This document shows positions 24,862 to 35,059 of a stretch of DNA of 64,000 bases, piece by piece. Every line of letters starts with the position of its first letter. Position 1 is the first letter of the stretch. The notes beneath the pieces were generated by a model that saw only the letters and a list, made by a program, of their open reading frames with translations, was not told where the DNA came from and did no database searches. Both the position numbers and the translations under genes were made by a program. Source of the stretch: Epiperipatus broadwayi (lineage: Eukaryota > Onychophora > Udeonychophora > Euonychophora > Peripatidae); assembly GCA_028023455.1 (NCBI GenBank), contig JAQFVV010012420.1:3040001-3104000 (forward strand), read 5' to 3'.

Positions 24862-25194
24862 TGTTCACTAGAGGGAGTTTACCACTAGCTCCAATCAAGA
24901 TTTAATTTATAAGTACCGAAAGAGAAAGAAATTCAAAATCTCTATCGGAATGTCCTTATCCCCAGACCAATAGTTTTCGAGCTTTTGGCTCACCTCAGTG
25001 AGGATCTGGGACTCCAGACATTAGATCTAAAATACCAACCCAGCCCTAGATTCTCACTGAGGTGAATCATAAACTTGAAACCAATTGGTCTGAGGATAAG
25101 GACATTCCGATCTAGAGATTTTGAATTCTTTCTCTTTTGGCACTTATAAATTAAAGCTTGATTGGAGCTAGTGGTAAGCTCCCTCTAGTGAACA
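24862..25194. mobile_element. HHR fold-back element, family 2
   Basis: Inverted arms of about 150 bp begin TGTTCACTAGAGGGAG and end with the complement, with a spacer of about 50 bp (25005-25050). The sequence differs from family 1, but the arm core has the same order: ACCTCAGTGAGG region, a stem-loop, TTGAAAC or CGAAAA, ATTGGTC, then TGRGGA. This is a second, related ribozyme-bearing palindrome family. No target duplication is obvious. Confidence 0.72.
25051..25096 (+). ncRNA. Hammerhead-like motif, family 2
   Basis: Stem I is UUCUCA (25051-25056) with UGAGGA (25091-25096), six pairs. Stem III is ACCA/UGGU around a 2-base loop (25080-25089), and the cleavage base is C25090. GAAAC is intact at 25077-25081. 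The 5' core reads CTGAGGT instead of CTGANGA in both arms, so position 9 or an insertion departs from the consensus. The other arm has UCCUCA with UGGGGA, so the two arms differ at paired positions but keep pairing. Confidence 0.5.
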
Positions 25195-25847
25195 TTTTAA
25201 TACAAGCTTAAAAGCAAGTTACACAATTTGTCTTGTTTTATTTATTATTATATAAATATAGGGAGTAGTGTATTATAAATAAATTGATGCTCCAAAAAAC
25301 TCAGTAGTGCTCTTGAATTTAGTTATTTAAGTCATATTGCTAAAAAGTCTATGCATACATAATTTAAAAAGTATTGTCAATGTAGTTAAACAACAAACCT
25401 TAATATGAACTAATGTTGGGCAGTAATCAGTATTATTTAGCATTTGTTCAGTTTTTTAAAATAAATTTTGCATGAAAATATATATTATTTCTTTGAAGTC
25501 TATTATATCAGACTTCCAGTTATATTAGTTCCAAAACTGTGAGGACATTTTATAGAAATATATGGACTCTTAAAATTGGACCACTGATTTTAAGAATGTT
25601 TATTGATCCAATTTATAAAGGGGATAAAAAAATATTGTGCAAATTATTATGGGATATGATTACTATCATTTCAATAATCTTATTAAATAAATTCATCCCA
25701 TTTATAGATGAATTGTGTTATTACATACATAGTGTGGTTTAAGAGAATCAAAAAGCCCTATAGGTATGGTTTTTATTACAAGGGCAACACTAGAATATTA
25801 CTATGACCAAAAATGTAATTCTTAGATTATTTCTATTGGTCTAGTTA
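25195..25847. other. AT-rich sequence, nothing recognised
   Basis: The 67-codon frame at 25539-25742 has no recognisable motif. Otherwise nothing was seen up to the next fold-back element. Confidence 0.35.
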
Positions 25848-25855
25848 TGACATTT

Positions 25856-26400
25856 AACATATCACATGATCATCAGTTTCTATGCTTGACAAGCTGTTAA
25901 AACAATAGCAAACTCTATACATAGCAATGCCATGCTGTGCAAGCCTTATCAACCCAAGTAAGAGTTTGCTACTGTTTTAACAGCTTGTATAAGTATAAAA
26001 AATGGTGATCATGTGATGTTTTAATGGTTGTACACCTATCTATCCCATAGAATAGTGTCTGTGGTTTTTAAAAAACCAAGAGACCAAAATGTATAGATAC
26101 TGAACTGGCTTCACTTCTATATCACAATAAGCATTATTGTGTTTTCATCTTGGATTCATAGTTTATAGTTAATTAAATAGGTAAAAGGTCACTGCTGGAA
26201 TGTTGCCTTAAATTGCAAGTTCTAGGTGCAATGCTCTCAGACCCAAGGCTCTTCACTGATAAAAGAAGCTAGAAACTGGTTCTGGAGATATTGGATGGAT
26301 AGGCACTTGATAGAGATTTTATGAACAAACCTTCTTTCATCCATTGATTACTAAGACTTATGCTGGGTAGCACTTCTGTGTGAACAATTTGTTACTGTTT
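25856..26400. mobile_element. HHR fold-back element, family 1, old copy
   Basis: It is flanked by TGACATTT at 25848-25855 and 26401-26408. Left: a short outer A segment meeting its inverted copy (25860-26020). Then the inverted B segment (about 26020-26240) and the inverted A segment with a decayed HHR at about 26247-26290 (CTGATAAAAGAAGC, GAAAC intact). The segment order follows the copy at 8318-9002, with more substitutions. Confidence 0.78.
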
Positions 26401-26779
26401 TGACATTTTAAAATAGTTGATCAAAAACATTTGTGGCAATATTTATAAATAGCTGGTTGATTCTTATTCTACAGCAATTCAGTAATGAGGTAATTGCGAA
26501 CAGTGCAACCATACCCAATCCACCCATAATGTAATGCCCATCACATTTCAAATAATTCTGATATTATAATTATTATTAAAAATAATGTAAGTGTATAAAC
26601 CTATAGGTAAGTCAAATATATTTGAAAAATTTAATTTAATGAAAAATATATTTTACAACATGCTTTTGCATTTTTGACTGAAAATTTTAATAGAATAAGC
26701 TCTTCACTCAAATTTTCACACTCAGCTCTTGAAATTTTCAGTCACTCCTGCAGTTACTATATAGTGATGTGATAGAAAG

Positions 26780-27200
26780 CACTATTATTGATGATGGAAA
26801 ATTTAAGATATTTGAAATCTAAAATTAGCATCAAGCAGGGGTGTGTACTAGCTTCAATATTATTCTCAATTTTATACCAGTAATATTTGAAATAATTTAT
26901 AGATGACTTCCTGAAAAAGATATAAAAATTATTTTAATATGAATTAAGTAAAAGTGAAAATAAGAATATCTTTTTTTGGCTTTTAGATTAAAAATATCCT
27001 GAAGATCGTAATATTTTTTGTCAATTCAAAAATGATTTACTGAATGATCTTAATATTTTGAATATAACTTATAAAGGCTTTGGTTTAGTAATCTAATATT
27101 TAACCAGATTAATGTATAAATATAATCAACATTTTGAATGTTTGAAAAAGAAAAGATTATTCAGTATTAAAATCTTTAAAACTTTCTGAGCATGCTTTTG
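26780..27200 (+). pseudogene. Non-LTR retrotransposon (LINE) RT relic
   Basis: From about 26828 the plus strand reads IKQGCVLASILFSILYQ, matching the highly conserved VKQGCVLAPTLFS block (palm motif) of non-LTR reverse transcriptases. Upstream, at about 26745-26825, a degraded stretch fits the region before it. Downstream there are stops in every frame and the YxDD box is not found. It is a dead fragment, clade not assigned. Confidence 0.62.
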
Positions 27201-27602
27201 ACTGCTAAGGCCAGAGTCATAGCATTCATAATTTGCAGGGTGAATTGTGATTTAAATAAGGTGAATATTATGTAAATGTCTAACTTAAATATTCCATGTT
27301 TTGGACAATGGAACACTATTTTCTTTTTTTGTTGATAACATGGAGGTTATTAGAAATGAACCATACCTCCTTTATTTTTGCATTTTCTGTTGTCACATCC
27401 ACAACATACAATGTTTATCTTTACTGGGTCAAAAATATGGCTGTATTCCTGCTCATGCGCAAGGAAAATTGACATATACTAGGAGTTATTCATTGCTCAT
27501 TTATATAGGTATTTATGTTATATAACTTTAGTAGCAATGTTTGCACAAGACTCCCCATAATATATATCACTATAAAAAGTATTGTTGCAGGAATTTACAT
27601 TT
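27201..27602. other. Unassigned sequence before the Merlin element
   Basis: The 74-codon plus frame at 27301-27525 contains several Cys and His residues (FCIFCCHIHNIQC) but no domain could be assigned. Confidence 0.3.
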
Positions 27603-28358
27603 ATTTTTAAAAAATTGAACTAGATTTTATTTGCACTATGTAATTGTAACATATATCTAACTATAAATGTATTTTTTACATGAAGGTTAATAAAAAAAAA
27701 CTTAAAAAAAACTTACATTTTATGTGCAATTTTGAGCTAGGTTATAAACTATTAAATATTAATGCTCACTTGTGGCAAAACTTAAAATAATTTGCCAATA
27801 CCCTTTATTGTTCGCGAGACTGATGTTAATGAACGAGTGGTCATAGATTGGTGTCATTTTTGCTGGGAAGAATGTGCTACATATTTTGACAGAAACAAAG
27901 CTCGTCGGCTGATTTGATGACAACGGTGAACCACGGATAGTGGAGATTGACAAGTCATATTTCTTTCACTGAAAACACCATAGGAGGCAATGAGAGAAGG
28001 CCATTGGGTGTTTAGTGGGATAGAGAGGTCAAGAAAGTGTTTTTTAACAGAAATTGAAGATAAATCAGCTGCCACTCTGGAACTGCTCTACAGCAACACA
28101 TTTTACCTGCTACACATATAATCACTGACGGCTGGCATGCATATAACAATATAAGCAGTCTAGATAATGGTATATACCTTCACTCTGTCGTCATCCACCA
28201 CACTAATAATGTGAAAAATATGCTCAAAACTACGCATAAAAATGTAAGTTTTTTTTTTTATTTTTTTTTGTTAACCTTCATGTAAAAAATACATTTATAG
28301 TTAGATATACTTTACAATTACATAGTACAAATAAGATATAGTACAATTTTTTAAAAAC
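27603..28358 (+). mobile_element. Merlin-family DNA transposon, internally deleted
   Basis: Terminal inverted repeats of about 136 bp (27603-27738 and 28222-28358) are very similar; for example TGTATTTTTTACATGAAGGT at 27668 has its complement at 28275. Between them lies the remnant of an ISXO2/Merlin-type DDE transposase on the plus strand. The element is only about 755 bp because the N-terminal half of the gene is missing. Target duplications of 8-9 bp are expected for the family, but I could not define them. Confidence 0.78.
27797..28260 (+). pseudogene. Merlin transposase remnant (DDE/ISXO2-like)
   Basis: Recognisable blocks in order are VNERVVIDWCHFCWEECATY (from 27822), then after frameshifts EPRIVEIDKSYFF (from about 27928), the acidic pair region, and HIITDGWHAYNN (from about 28113), followed by a His/Asn block HSVVIHHTNN. 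These match the family order of helix-turn-helix end, first catalytic Asp (VEID), second catalytic Asp (TDGW.AY) and the C-terminal H...N motif. At least three frameshifts or stops make it non-functional. The N-terminal zinc ribbon is absent here, but one is present in the separate element at 52.7 kb. Confidence 0.75.
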
Positions 28359-28389
28359 AGAGGGTGAAAAGTTGTGGCCCTAAAAGTCA

Positions 28390-29060
28390 GTTTTACCCAA
28401 TTTTATATACAATTTAGGGGATTTGATCTAGGACAGAACTTATTCTTAGGATTGTTTAGCAAGCCTGTTTAAATTGGGAGAAGTTCTCAAACTGATATTG
28501 TATGTATTAGAGTATATATTTTTAATTTTTTATGAAAGACAAGGTATATAGGGCAGACTTATCCAAGGTTTCTTGTCTGTTTGTTGTGGGGGTAAACATT
28601 TTATTTTTTTATATAATTTCCTCACGGTATTAATTAATATATTGTGGTTGTATCCTATTTTTCATAGATCTTTGATATAGGTATTGATATTGTCCTTTTG
28701 GTCTGCCTCATATTTGCACAGATTTACATTTCTATTTAAGAAACCTTTAAAACCATCTAATTTATGAGTAGTTAGGGTGGGTGATTGAGAGTAAATTGCT
28801 CCCAAATTACAAAAAGCTTGATTATCATCTAATCCAAGTTGTTATTGTTTTATTGGATATATAGATCCAAAAGCTTTAGATCTTTTGAGACATCTTTGTT
28901 TATTGGACCATTTTAAAGAAGTTGTTTGTGCTAAGTCTTGGCATATATCTATAATCTGTTTCTTGGGAGTGCATATTAGCATATAGTTAGGTTCAATGAA
29001 TAGGTGTTTAGGAGTGACTATTTCTTCAAACTTGATTAATGTGTACATTATTAGTCCAAG
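28390..29060 (-). pseudogene. PLE reverse transcriptase C-terminal relic
   Basis: The minus strand reads, with frameshifts, SPTLTTHKLDGFKGFLNRNV, an acidic helix, a Gly-Tyr-Asn block and then WISLPYIPCLS followed by KIKNIYSNTYNISL. The order 'H..K...KG.LNR, about 60 residues, LPYI.GLS..I' is characteristic of the end of Penelope-type RT before the linker to GIY-YIG. No GIY-YIG follows on this copy, so it is 3'-truncated or interrupted by the Merlin insertion next to it. The non-PLE alternative (a LINE) is less likely. Confidence 0.5.
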
Positions 29061-29703
29061 ATACAAGAAACATCTTCAACAACTTTTAATTTAAATGCTT
29101 ATTATCATGAGAATATAAATCAATTTAAATATCTCACTAAATTTTTTATTAAAAAATAAATTGTACGTTGAGATACAATATCACTCTGCTGAAACTGTGT
29201 TTAAGAAATTTAAATTTTGTTGTTTTATCATATTATAAAACTATTTGAATTAAATTACTTGTATATGAAGCTATTATTATGCAAAAGTACAAATAAAACT
29301 TAAAATACCATCAATATAATGTAATGACACTAAAAAAGTTTTATTTAAAAATGCTCCATAACATTTTGAAAATATAATGTAAGATTATATGGCCAAATAT
29401 GATAATTAGCCTTTTGATATCATGATACTGAATCTACAATTGTAAAGCCATATTTTCGTGAATACGAAACAGATGAAGGATGGCTTCACATCTATCTTTA
29501 TTTGAAAAAAAAAATATTGCTACAGTCTCTGGAAAAATCAATATTTACATCATTTTTTGAAATATTTTGGAAATTAAAAAATATTTCAATAAAGAATACG
29601 AGCAGCACACTATATCAAGGTCTAGTATTCTGTAGACAAAATCGAACACAAATTTTTCTAGATACTTTAATCTATCAATAACGAAAAATTACTTGTATAT
29701 GAA
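29061..29703. other. AT-rich sequence, nothing recognised
   Basis: No gene or repeat was recognised between the RT relic and the PLE palindrome. Confidence 0.35.
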
Positions 29704-29989
29704 ATACAATAGTCAAATATGTTTAAAAATACATATATACAAGCAACAAAGATTACAAATTATAAAATTATTATATAAAAGCCTTTTTCGGCAAATTGTT
29801 TTTTTGCCCTTTTCAATATGTCTCCACGATTTAAAGCACATACAGCGACATCTATATAAACACATGAGAGAAGATAGATAAACAAATGGATATCTGACTT
29901 GATCTATTATGTGATTTTTTTCCCCCTCAATTCTACTACAAAATTACTCTGTTATATATATTGAATGGATATATATCCACATATATTAA

Positions 29990-30583
29990 TTAATTAACTA
30001 TCCATTCTTTATCCATTAACCACTTATTATTTAACTTAATGGATGTTTTGTATATATTCATACAGTTGTTTTTATTATACATGATGTAGTTTGTTTCATA
30101 TATTTTACGTCTATTAACATTTTTAATGTAATCAAGAACACTTATATTATCAATACAATTTATTTTATGTCCATACTGCAAATAATGAACATATAACGCA
30201 GATCTATCATCTTTCCTAGCAATAGCATCATTGTGTTCTTTAGCTCTTTCTCCCAATTGCTTTGACGTCTGGCCATAGTAAATCATATTACAAAAATTAC
30301 ATCTAATTTTATAAACCATTCCTCTCTTATATTTTATATCATCTTTCATTCTACAATTAGTTATCAATTTATCCAAATTTTTGCTATTAGCCCATCCCAC
30401 GTTAATGTTTTTATCTATATAATTTTTACTTTTTTTATTTAATATATTATATACACTAGGCAAATATGAAATTTTTATCCACTTCTTTTGTTTATTAGTC
30501 CTACATCTATTATTATTCGTGCTATTTACTCCATGTTGTGAAAATATATTGTCAATACTATGCACTGTATATCCATATCCCAT
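29990..30583 (-). pseudogene. PLE GIY-YIG endonuclease, 5'-truncated (197 codons open)
   Basis: This is the C-terminal part of a Penelope-type polyprotein: the end of the RT/thumb and linker, then a GIY-YIG nuclease that nicks target DNA for target-primed reverse transcription. In the 197-residue frame, KKWIKISYLPSVYN (33-46) is the RT-end LPYI-like block. VYK (90-92) and YYG (102-104) are the GIY and YIG motifs, Arg113 and His117 lie in the helix LGERAKEH, and Glu163 in RRKIYETNYI is the metal-binding acid. C95 and C98 form the CxxC of the linker finger, and His133 and His139 follow. The nuclease domain itself looks intact, but the RT is missing and the first Met lies within the old polyprotein, so it is a fragment rather than a real start. 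Confidence 0.85.
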
Positions 30584-30587
30584 ATAT

Positions 30588-30914
30588 GTTTATAAAATTA
30601 GATGTAATTTTTGTAATATGATTTACTATGGCCAGACGTCAAAGCAATTGGGAGAAAGAGCTAAAGAACACAATGATGCTATTGCTAGGAAAGATGATAG
30701 ATCTGCGTTATATGTTCATTATTTGCAGTATAGACATAAAATAAATTGTATTGATAATATAAGTGTTCTTGATTACATTAAAAATGTTAATAGACGTAAA
30801 ATATATGAAACAAACTACATCATGTATAATAAAAACAACTGTATGAATATATACAAAACATCCATTAAGTTAAATAATAAGTGGTTAATGGATAAAGAAT
30901 GGATAGTTAATTAA
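30588..30914 (+). pseudogene. PLE GIY-YIG domain, second copy
   Basis: The sequence from VYKIRCNFC to the C-terminal KEWIVN is the same as residues 90-197 of the minus-strand copy, apart from YRHK instead of YGHK. The open frame extends upstream to 30519 only by chance, through the opposite strand of the other copy. The catalytic Arg, His and Glu are all kept. Nothing upstream would give it an RT. Confidence 0.85.
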
Positions 30915-31086
30915 TTAATATATGTGGATATATATCCATTCAATATATATAACAGAGTAATTTTGTAGTAGAATTGAGGGGGAAAAAAATCACATAATAG
31001 ATCAAGTCAGATATCCATTTGTTTATCTATCTTCTCTCATGTGTTTATATAGATGTCGCTGTATGTGCTTTAAATCGTGGAGACAT

Positions 31087-31130
31087 ATTGAAAAGGGCAA
31101 AAAAACAATTTGCCGAAAAAGGTTTTTATA
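31087..31130 (+). ncRNA. Decayed hammerhead-like hairpin in the PLE 3' region
   Basis: The order TTGAAAA, GGCAAA, 7-base loop, TTTGCC, GAAAAAGG, TTTTTAT matches the hammerhead layout (CUGANGA, stem II, GAAA, short A/U stem III), with the first C missing and the second G changed to A. The complement lies at about 29775-29818 in the other arm. The related palindrome at 11547-11817 has ACTGAAAG at the same place, closer to the consensus. Published PLEs do carry hammerheads in terminal repeats. Confidence 0.4.
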
Positions 31131-31200
31131 TAATAATTTTATAATTTGTAATCTTTGTTGCTTGTATATATGTATTTTTAAACATATTTGACTATTGTAT

Positions 31201-32394
31201 ACTTGAAGTGCAACATAAAAAAAGATTTGGTTTTAATTCTGATTCTTTTTCTGTATTGTATATGAAAATATTTAAAGGCAACTGTTATAAATAATTTCAC
31301 ATTATTGAAAAATATTATTTTGATTTACTATGCATTTTTTTTCTAAAATGATATTGTAGTTGGTAAATATTGAGAATAGCTAACTAATTATAACTGAAAA
31401 ATACAAAAGGTTTATAATATGAATTTATGTAGTAAGTTAATTCCTAGAAAATTTTTATTAGTGTGAATATTTTAATGATATAGGGATAATATTCCTTTAA
31501 ATTCAGCACATTATTAGAAATATTCGATCCAGATTTTAGAATCATAAATCGAGAACTAAAAGTTGCTATAATAATTTTAAGATGAAAAAAATTGAAAGAT
31601 ATTTGATTGATCATTTAAATAGTATTATTGTATTCATCTTTGGTGTTTAAACTTCATTTGACCTCCTAACATTTAGTATGTTTTATAAGAAAAAAATTTA
31701 TATACAGTACAGTCTCATGATATTGTTGCATGTGTCAACAATTTAATTTTAATATTTATTTTAAAAACAGAATGCACTGTAATCTAACACTAAATTATTG
31801 CTTCAGATAATAAAAAAAAAAAATTAATTTTGACTCTATCCTGACTACATAATAATTTTAAATACTATATTTTAATATTTAATAGTTTAGCACTTGCATT
31901 TTGAATCTTTTCTATTCATTTTAATGAAAAATAAAAATGATAACACCTTTAAATAAAAGTAATCCGAAATTCTGAGAATTTTGTTATGAAGACTATAAAG
32001 AAAAGGATTTCATTTTTATAAATTGGTCATAAATGATAGAGTCTATTTCATTGTTAAGATTTCTAAGGAGCAATCATAAGGAATGCTGTCTTTTTTGAAA
32101 AATAAATCTTATAATGCAGATTATGACCTCATTAGTATGTAAACATTATTTATTTTACACTGTCAGTCAAATCAAATGTCACTTCACTGAAAGGAATCAC
32201 ATTCTTTTTAAACATTTACAAAAAACTAAAATTGAAACAATGTAAAAAGTCTACTAATTTTAAAACAGACCTGTAAAAATATATATGTGTTTAAATAAAT
32301 TAATATTTTTCCTTATTTGCGAAAGCTTATTATATATTATGGCATCGACATATATAGAAAAAAACTTAAAACTATTTTTTTTTTATGTGTCAAA
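31201..32394. other. AT-rich sequence, nothing recognised
   Basis: No coding remnant or repeat was recognised over about 1.2 kb. Confidence 0.35.
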
Positions 32395-32472
32395 GCATCG
32401 GTCGGGAATCGAACATGCAAACCCGGGACAACTGCTTGTAAGACAGTTGTGCTGACCAACGACCACCAACGC
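32395..32472 (-). tRNA. tRNA-Val(UAC)-like sequence with enlarged T arm
   Basis: The minus strand gives a 7-bp acceptor stem (GCGTTGG with CCGATGC, two G-U pairs). It also gives an anticodon arm ACTGT/GCAGT with the 7-base loop CTTACAA (anticodon TAC, valine) and a T arm in which CGGG and CCCG enclose 15 bases, TTTGCATG followed by the normal TTCGATT. The 8 extra bases and a weak D stem argue against a working tRNA. It may be a pseudo-tRNA or a tRNA-derived SINE head. No CCA is encoded. Confidence 0.45.
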
Positions 32473-32779
32473 TTGTCTATTTCTTTCTTTTATTCAAAAA
32501 CCTTCAATTTAACATACACACACACATATATATATATGCAAAGAGAAAAATAAGTCACTCCTGATTTTAAATAAATATGTAATATAAATGAAGAAAATGT
32601 AAAGAAGTCACTCTCTTTTTTGTTCTTAATTACAACGAAGATATTGTTCATTATATTTTAATAGTTCACGCAGTTTAAATTATATATTTTGATGCATACA
32701 TATTTATATAAATATGCAATAAAAATATTTGGTAGTTACAGATTAATATACATATTTATAATTTAAAAAATCATCACAC

Positions 32780-33520
32780 TCTAATTAAATAATTTTAATT
32801 AATTAAGCACTCTCATTTCTAATTAAAATACGGGAAGAATTAGTCTTTTCTCACATAAACCGATCCATTTTGAACGAAAGCAAAACCTTGACCGGAACAT
32901 AGCTTCTGTTTCGCCAACTATAAAAACCTTCTATTGAAAGGAGTCAAACGCTAATTTATATAGATACATTTATTATTTTCCACAGGCAATTGTCTTTTCA
33001 TTAAAAACTATGTCAAATTTACATTTTTTTGAAAAGGCAAACCCTGTATTTCAATTTCATGATCCAAATAAAATCGTTCCCTAGAATGCAATTTATCTTT
33101 CAGTAACGAAATCTCATTCTCATTAGAAGTACAAGAATTAGAAAGACGAATTATTTTTTCATTATTACGATCCACATTTTCACGTAAAGAAACAACTGTT
33201 GCCTGTAAATTAGCAATTGTTTTAGATAACTCCAATATTGTATTGTGATAAACTGGCAATAATTTTAATTTATCCAAAATTTCCTCCAAAATTAAATGAT
33301 GATTTTTTTGAAGTCATAGACGAATCCAAAACATCGCTAACCTTAGAAAAATGATCTCTACAAGCAGCACACCTCCATTCTTGCTTTTTTACAGACATCC
33401 TTCCGTAAGTAGTATCACTTATAAAGATGCACATACAAAGTGCATACTCGAAGTACAACCAAAGCAGGATACGAAATTCAATTTTAATAATAATAATAGT
33501 AGTAATAGTTCAGCAGCAAC
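32780..33520 (-). pseudogene. LINE ORF1 remnant: PHD finger, coiled coil, FP25K-like end
   Basis: The minus strand encodes an RNA-binding ORF1 of a non-LTR retrotransposon in broken form. Order: a PHD-type finger, SCFGCTSSMHFVCASL, then after a frameshift near 33425 ISDTTYGRM and EWRCAACRDHF (33420-33355). A coiled coil of heptads follows (33289-33040, LSKTIANLQATVVSLRENV). Then comes the strand IEIQGLP (near 33035) that starts the RNA-recognition part. After a deletion the C-terminal block GFAFVQNGSVYVRKD is found near 32880-32840, resembling the end of the FP25K-like fold. ORF1 of this design is known in CR1/L2-group LINEs of invertebrates. The reverse transcriptase is not next to it. Confidence 0.65.
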
Positions 33521-33599
33521 AGTCCATTTGATCATTACCACGTTAAAGAGCTCTAGTTTTCCATGCTCCAAAAGTGCTCAAAACCTAAGCCTGGCAAAG

Positions 33600-34440
33600 T
33601 AAAAACCATATCCCAATATACGTTTTCAAGGAGTTGATAATTAATTAATAATTTGGTGTTACGTTTTTAATTAAAAATTTCAATTAAAATCAAATTATCC
33701 AATGATAATTTTAGAAAACAATACGACAAAGCCATCTCATGACCGGATGCTTCCCACCAATATTTACCAGCAGAGTTTCAAAATCCAAAGTTCAGTCAAA
33801 CATAAGCTTATTTTTCTATTGTAGCAAATTCCGATCTTTGTTGAGCAAAAAATTCCAATTACAAATTTCCCAGCAAGCAATTCACTTGCTCACAAACAAA
33901 CTCTGGATTTTATGCTTAAAAAAAATTCAAAACTTTAGTCTAATGTAAGATAATAATATACCTTTAATCAATTGATTACTTACAAATTCCAATTTTGAGT
34001 TACATTTTTTATTCAAACTTCCAATTAAAATTAAGTTACGTAACGATAATTTTTTATTTTATTTTTAAAAGCCACCTGGTGACCAGGAGTTGTCGCTAAT
34101 AATACCAGCACAGAGTTTCTTCAAAGTCCAAAGATCAAGCATATGCTTATTTTTAATATACTATACAGTACTCTGATTTTTGTTTAGTAATAAAAATTCG
34201 ATTTAAAGTTCCCAGCAATTAATTCACTTGCTCAAAACCAAGTTAACAAGCTCTGGCTGTTTATACTTATAAAGAAGTCAAAACTAGGATAGCAAAAAAA
34301 AAAAAAACTAACTTTATGTACTTTTTTCAATTTCTAATTAGTTGATTACTTTTTTCCAATTTTTGTATTAAATCTTTCATTCAAATCTTCAACTAACATC
34401 AAATTATTAAATAATTTTAAAAAACATAAGTCACTTTCAA
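33600..34440 (-). repeat. Tandem 5' monomers upstream of the LINE ORF1
   Basis: Two diverged units of about 340 bp (about 33620-33955 and 33956-34295) and a partial third (about 34310-34440) lie directly upstream of ORF1 on the minus strand. Shared landmarks are TGACCGGATGC and TGACCAGGAGT (33739 and 34080), CAGCAGAGTTTC and CAGCACAGAGTTTC, and TTCACTTGCTCA at about 33882 and 34222. Tandem promoter monomers are known in the 5' UTR of some LINEs, such as mouse L1. By position these could play the same role. Confidence 0.6.
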
Positions 34441-35059
34441 TAGCAATGTTGAGCCTAACTACCTATCCAGATTTACCATCTTCCTATGTCTGGACCCTCT
34501 AACTATGAATTTCACACTTAAATCTCATCAAAAGCCTCACTCGGCCTTTACCTCTAACACAACCTGACCCAGAGTCTGATCAACCTATGTCAAACTCCAA
34601 CTCAGAATAGCAATCAGTTCTAACATAACTATACCAGACGTCTTACTCAACCTCTATCTTCAACACATAGATAAACCTAGAGCCTAATCAACCTACCACA
34701 AACTCCAATTTAACAATTGCAATCAAATCTAAAATAGCTGTCACACCTCCCCTTCTGGAACACTAATCTATTTAAATGCACCAGAAAACAGGCATAGTGG
34801 AGTTGTATCAATTATGAAAACAATCCTTCCATGTCTTCCATCCACACCAATACCCTCCCCAACCCACATTGCTAACAAAACCAAAATGAAAACCTGGTCA
34901 TCCAAAGAGGATCCAGCACTCTAAAAAATAACACATTGATCTCATATCAATGTGAACCTCACAGATAATTGCCACACTACCATGGAAATTCTAGTTCCTT
35001 GCCTATGTTAACCAGGCAACCCAACCACATAAAACTAAACCTCGTTTGCATCTGTAGAT
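34441..35059. other. G-poor, C/A-rich sequence of unknown origin
   Basis: The plus strand is notably rich in C and A and poor in G compared with the rest of the window (for example ACCTCTAACACAACCTGACC). No reading frame or RNA gene was recognised. It abuts the LINE monomers on one side and the 123-bp repeats on the other. Confidence 0.45.

Larger units (their letters stand above)
29704..31200. mobile_element. Penelope-like element, two 3' ends head to head
   Basis: Two copies of the same 613-bp 3' end (29704-30316 on the minus strand and 30588-31200 on the plus strand) point outward around a 271-bp stretch that belongs only to the minus copy. The arms are almost identical: the coding parts differ by one residue, G versus R. 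So the insertion is young, or gene conversion keeps the arms alike. Both copies lack the RT domain. 5'-truncated copies joined in inverted orientation to another copy are a known habit of PLEs. The junction near 30588 shares a few bases (GTTTATAAA) with the start of similarity. Confidence 0.88.

Noticed and set aside
24862-25194. Family 2 as simply a diverged family-1 copy
   Set aside because: Only the ribozyme core order is shared; outer sequences (CACTAGAGGGAG and onwards) have no counterpart in family 1, so it is kept separate.
30519-30587. Upstream extension of the plus-strand GIY-YIG frame to a Met
   Set aside because: These codons come from the opposite strand of the neighbouring inverted copy, so they are not part of the element's protein.
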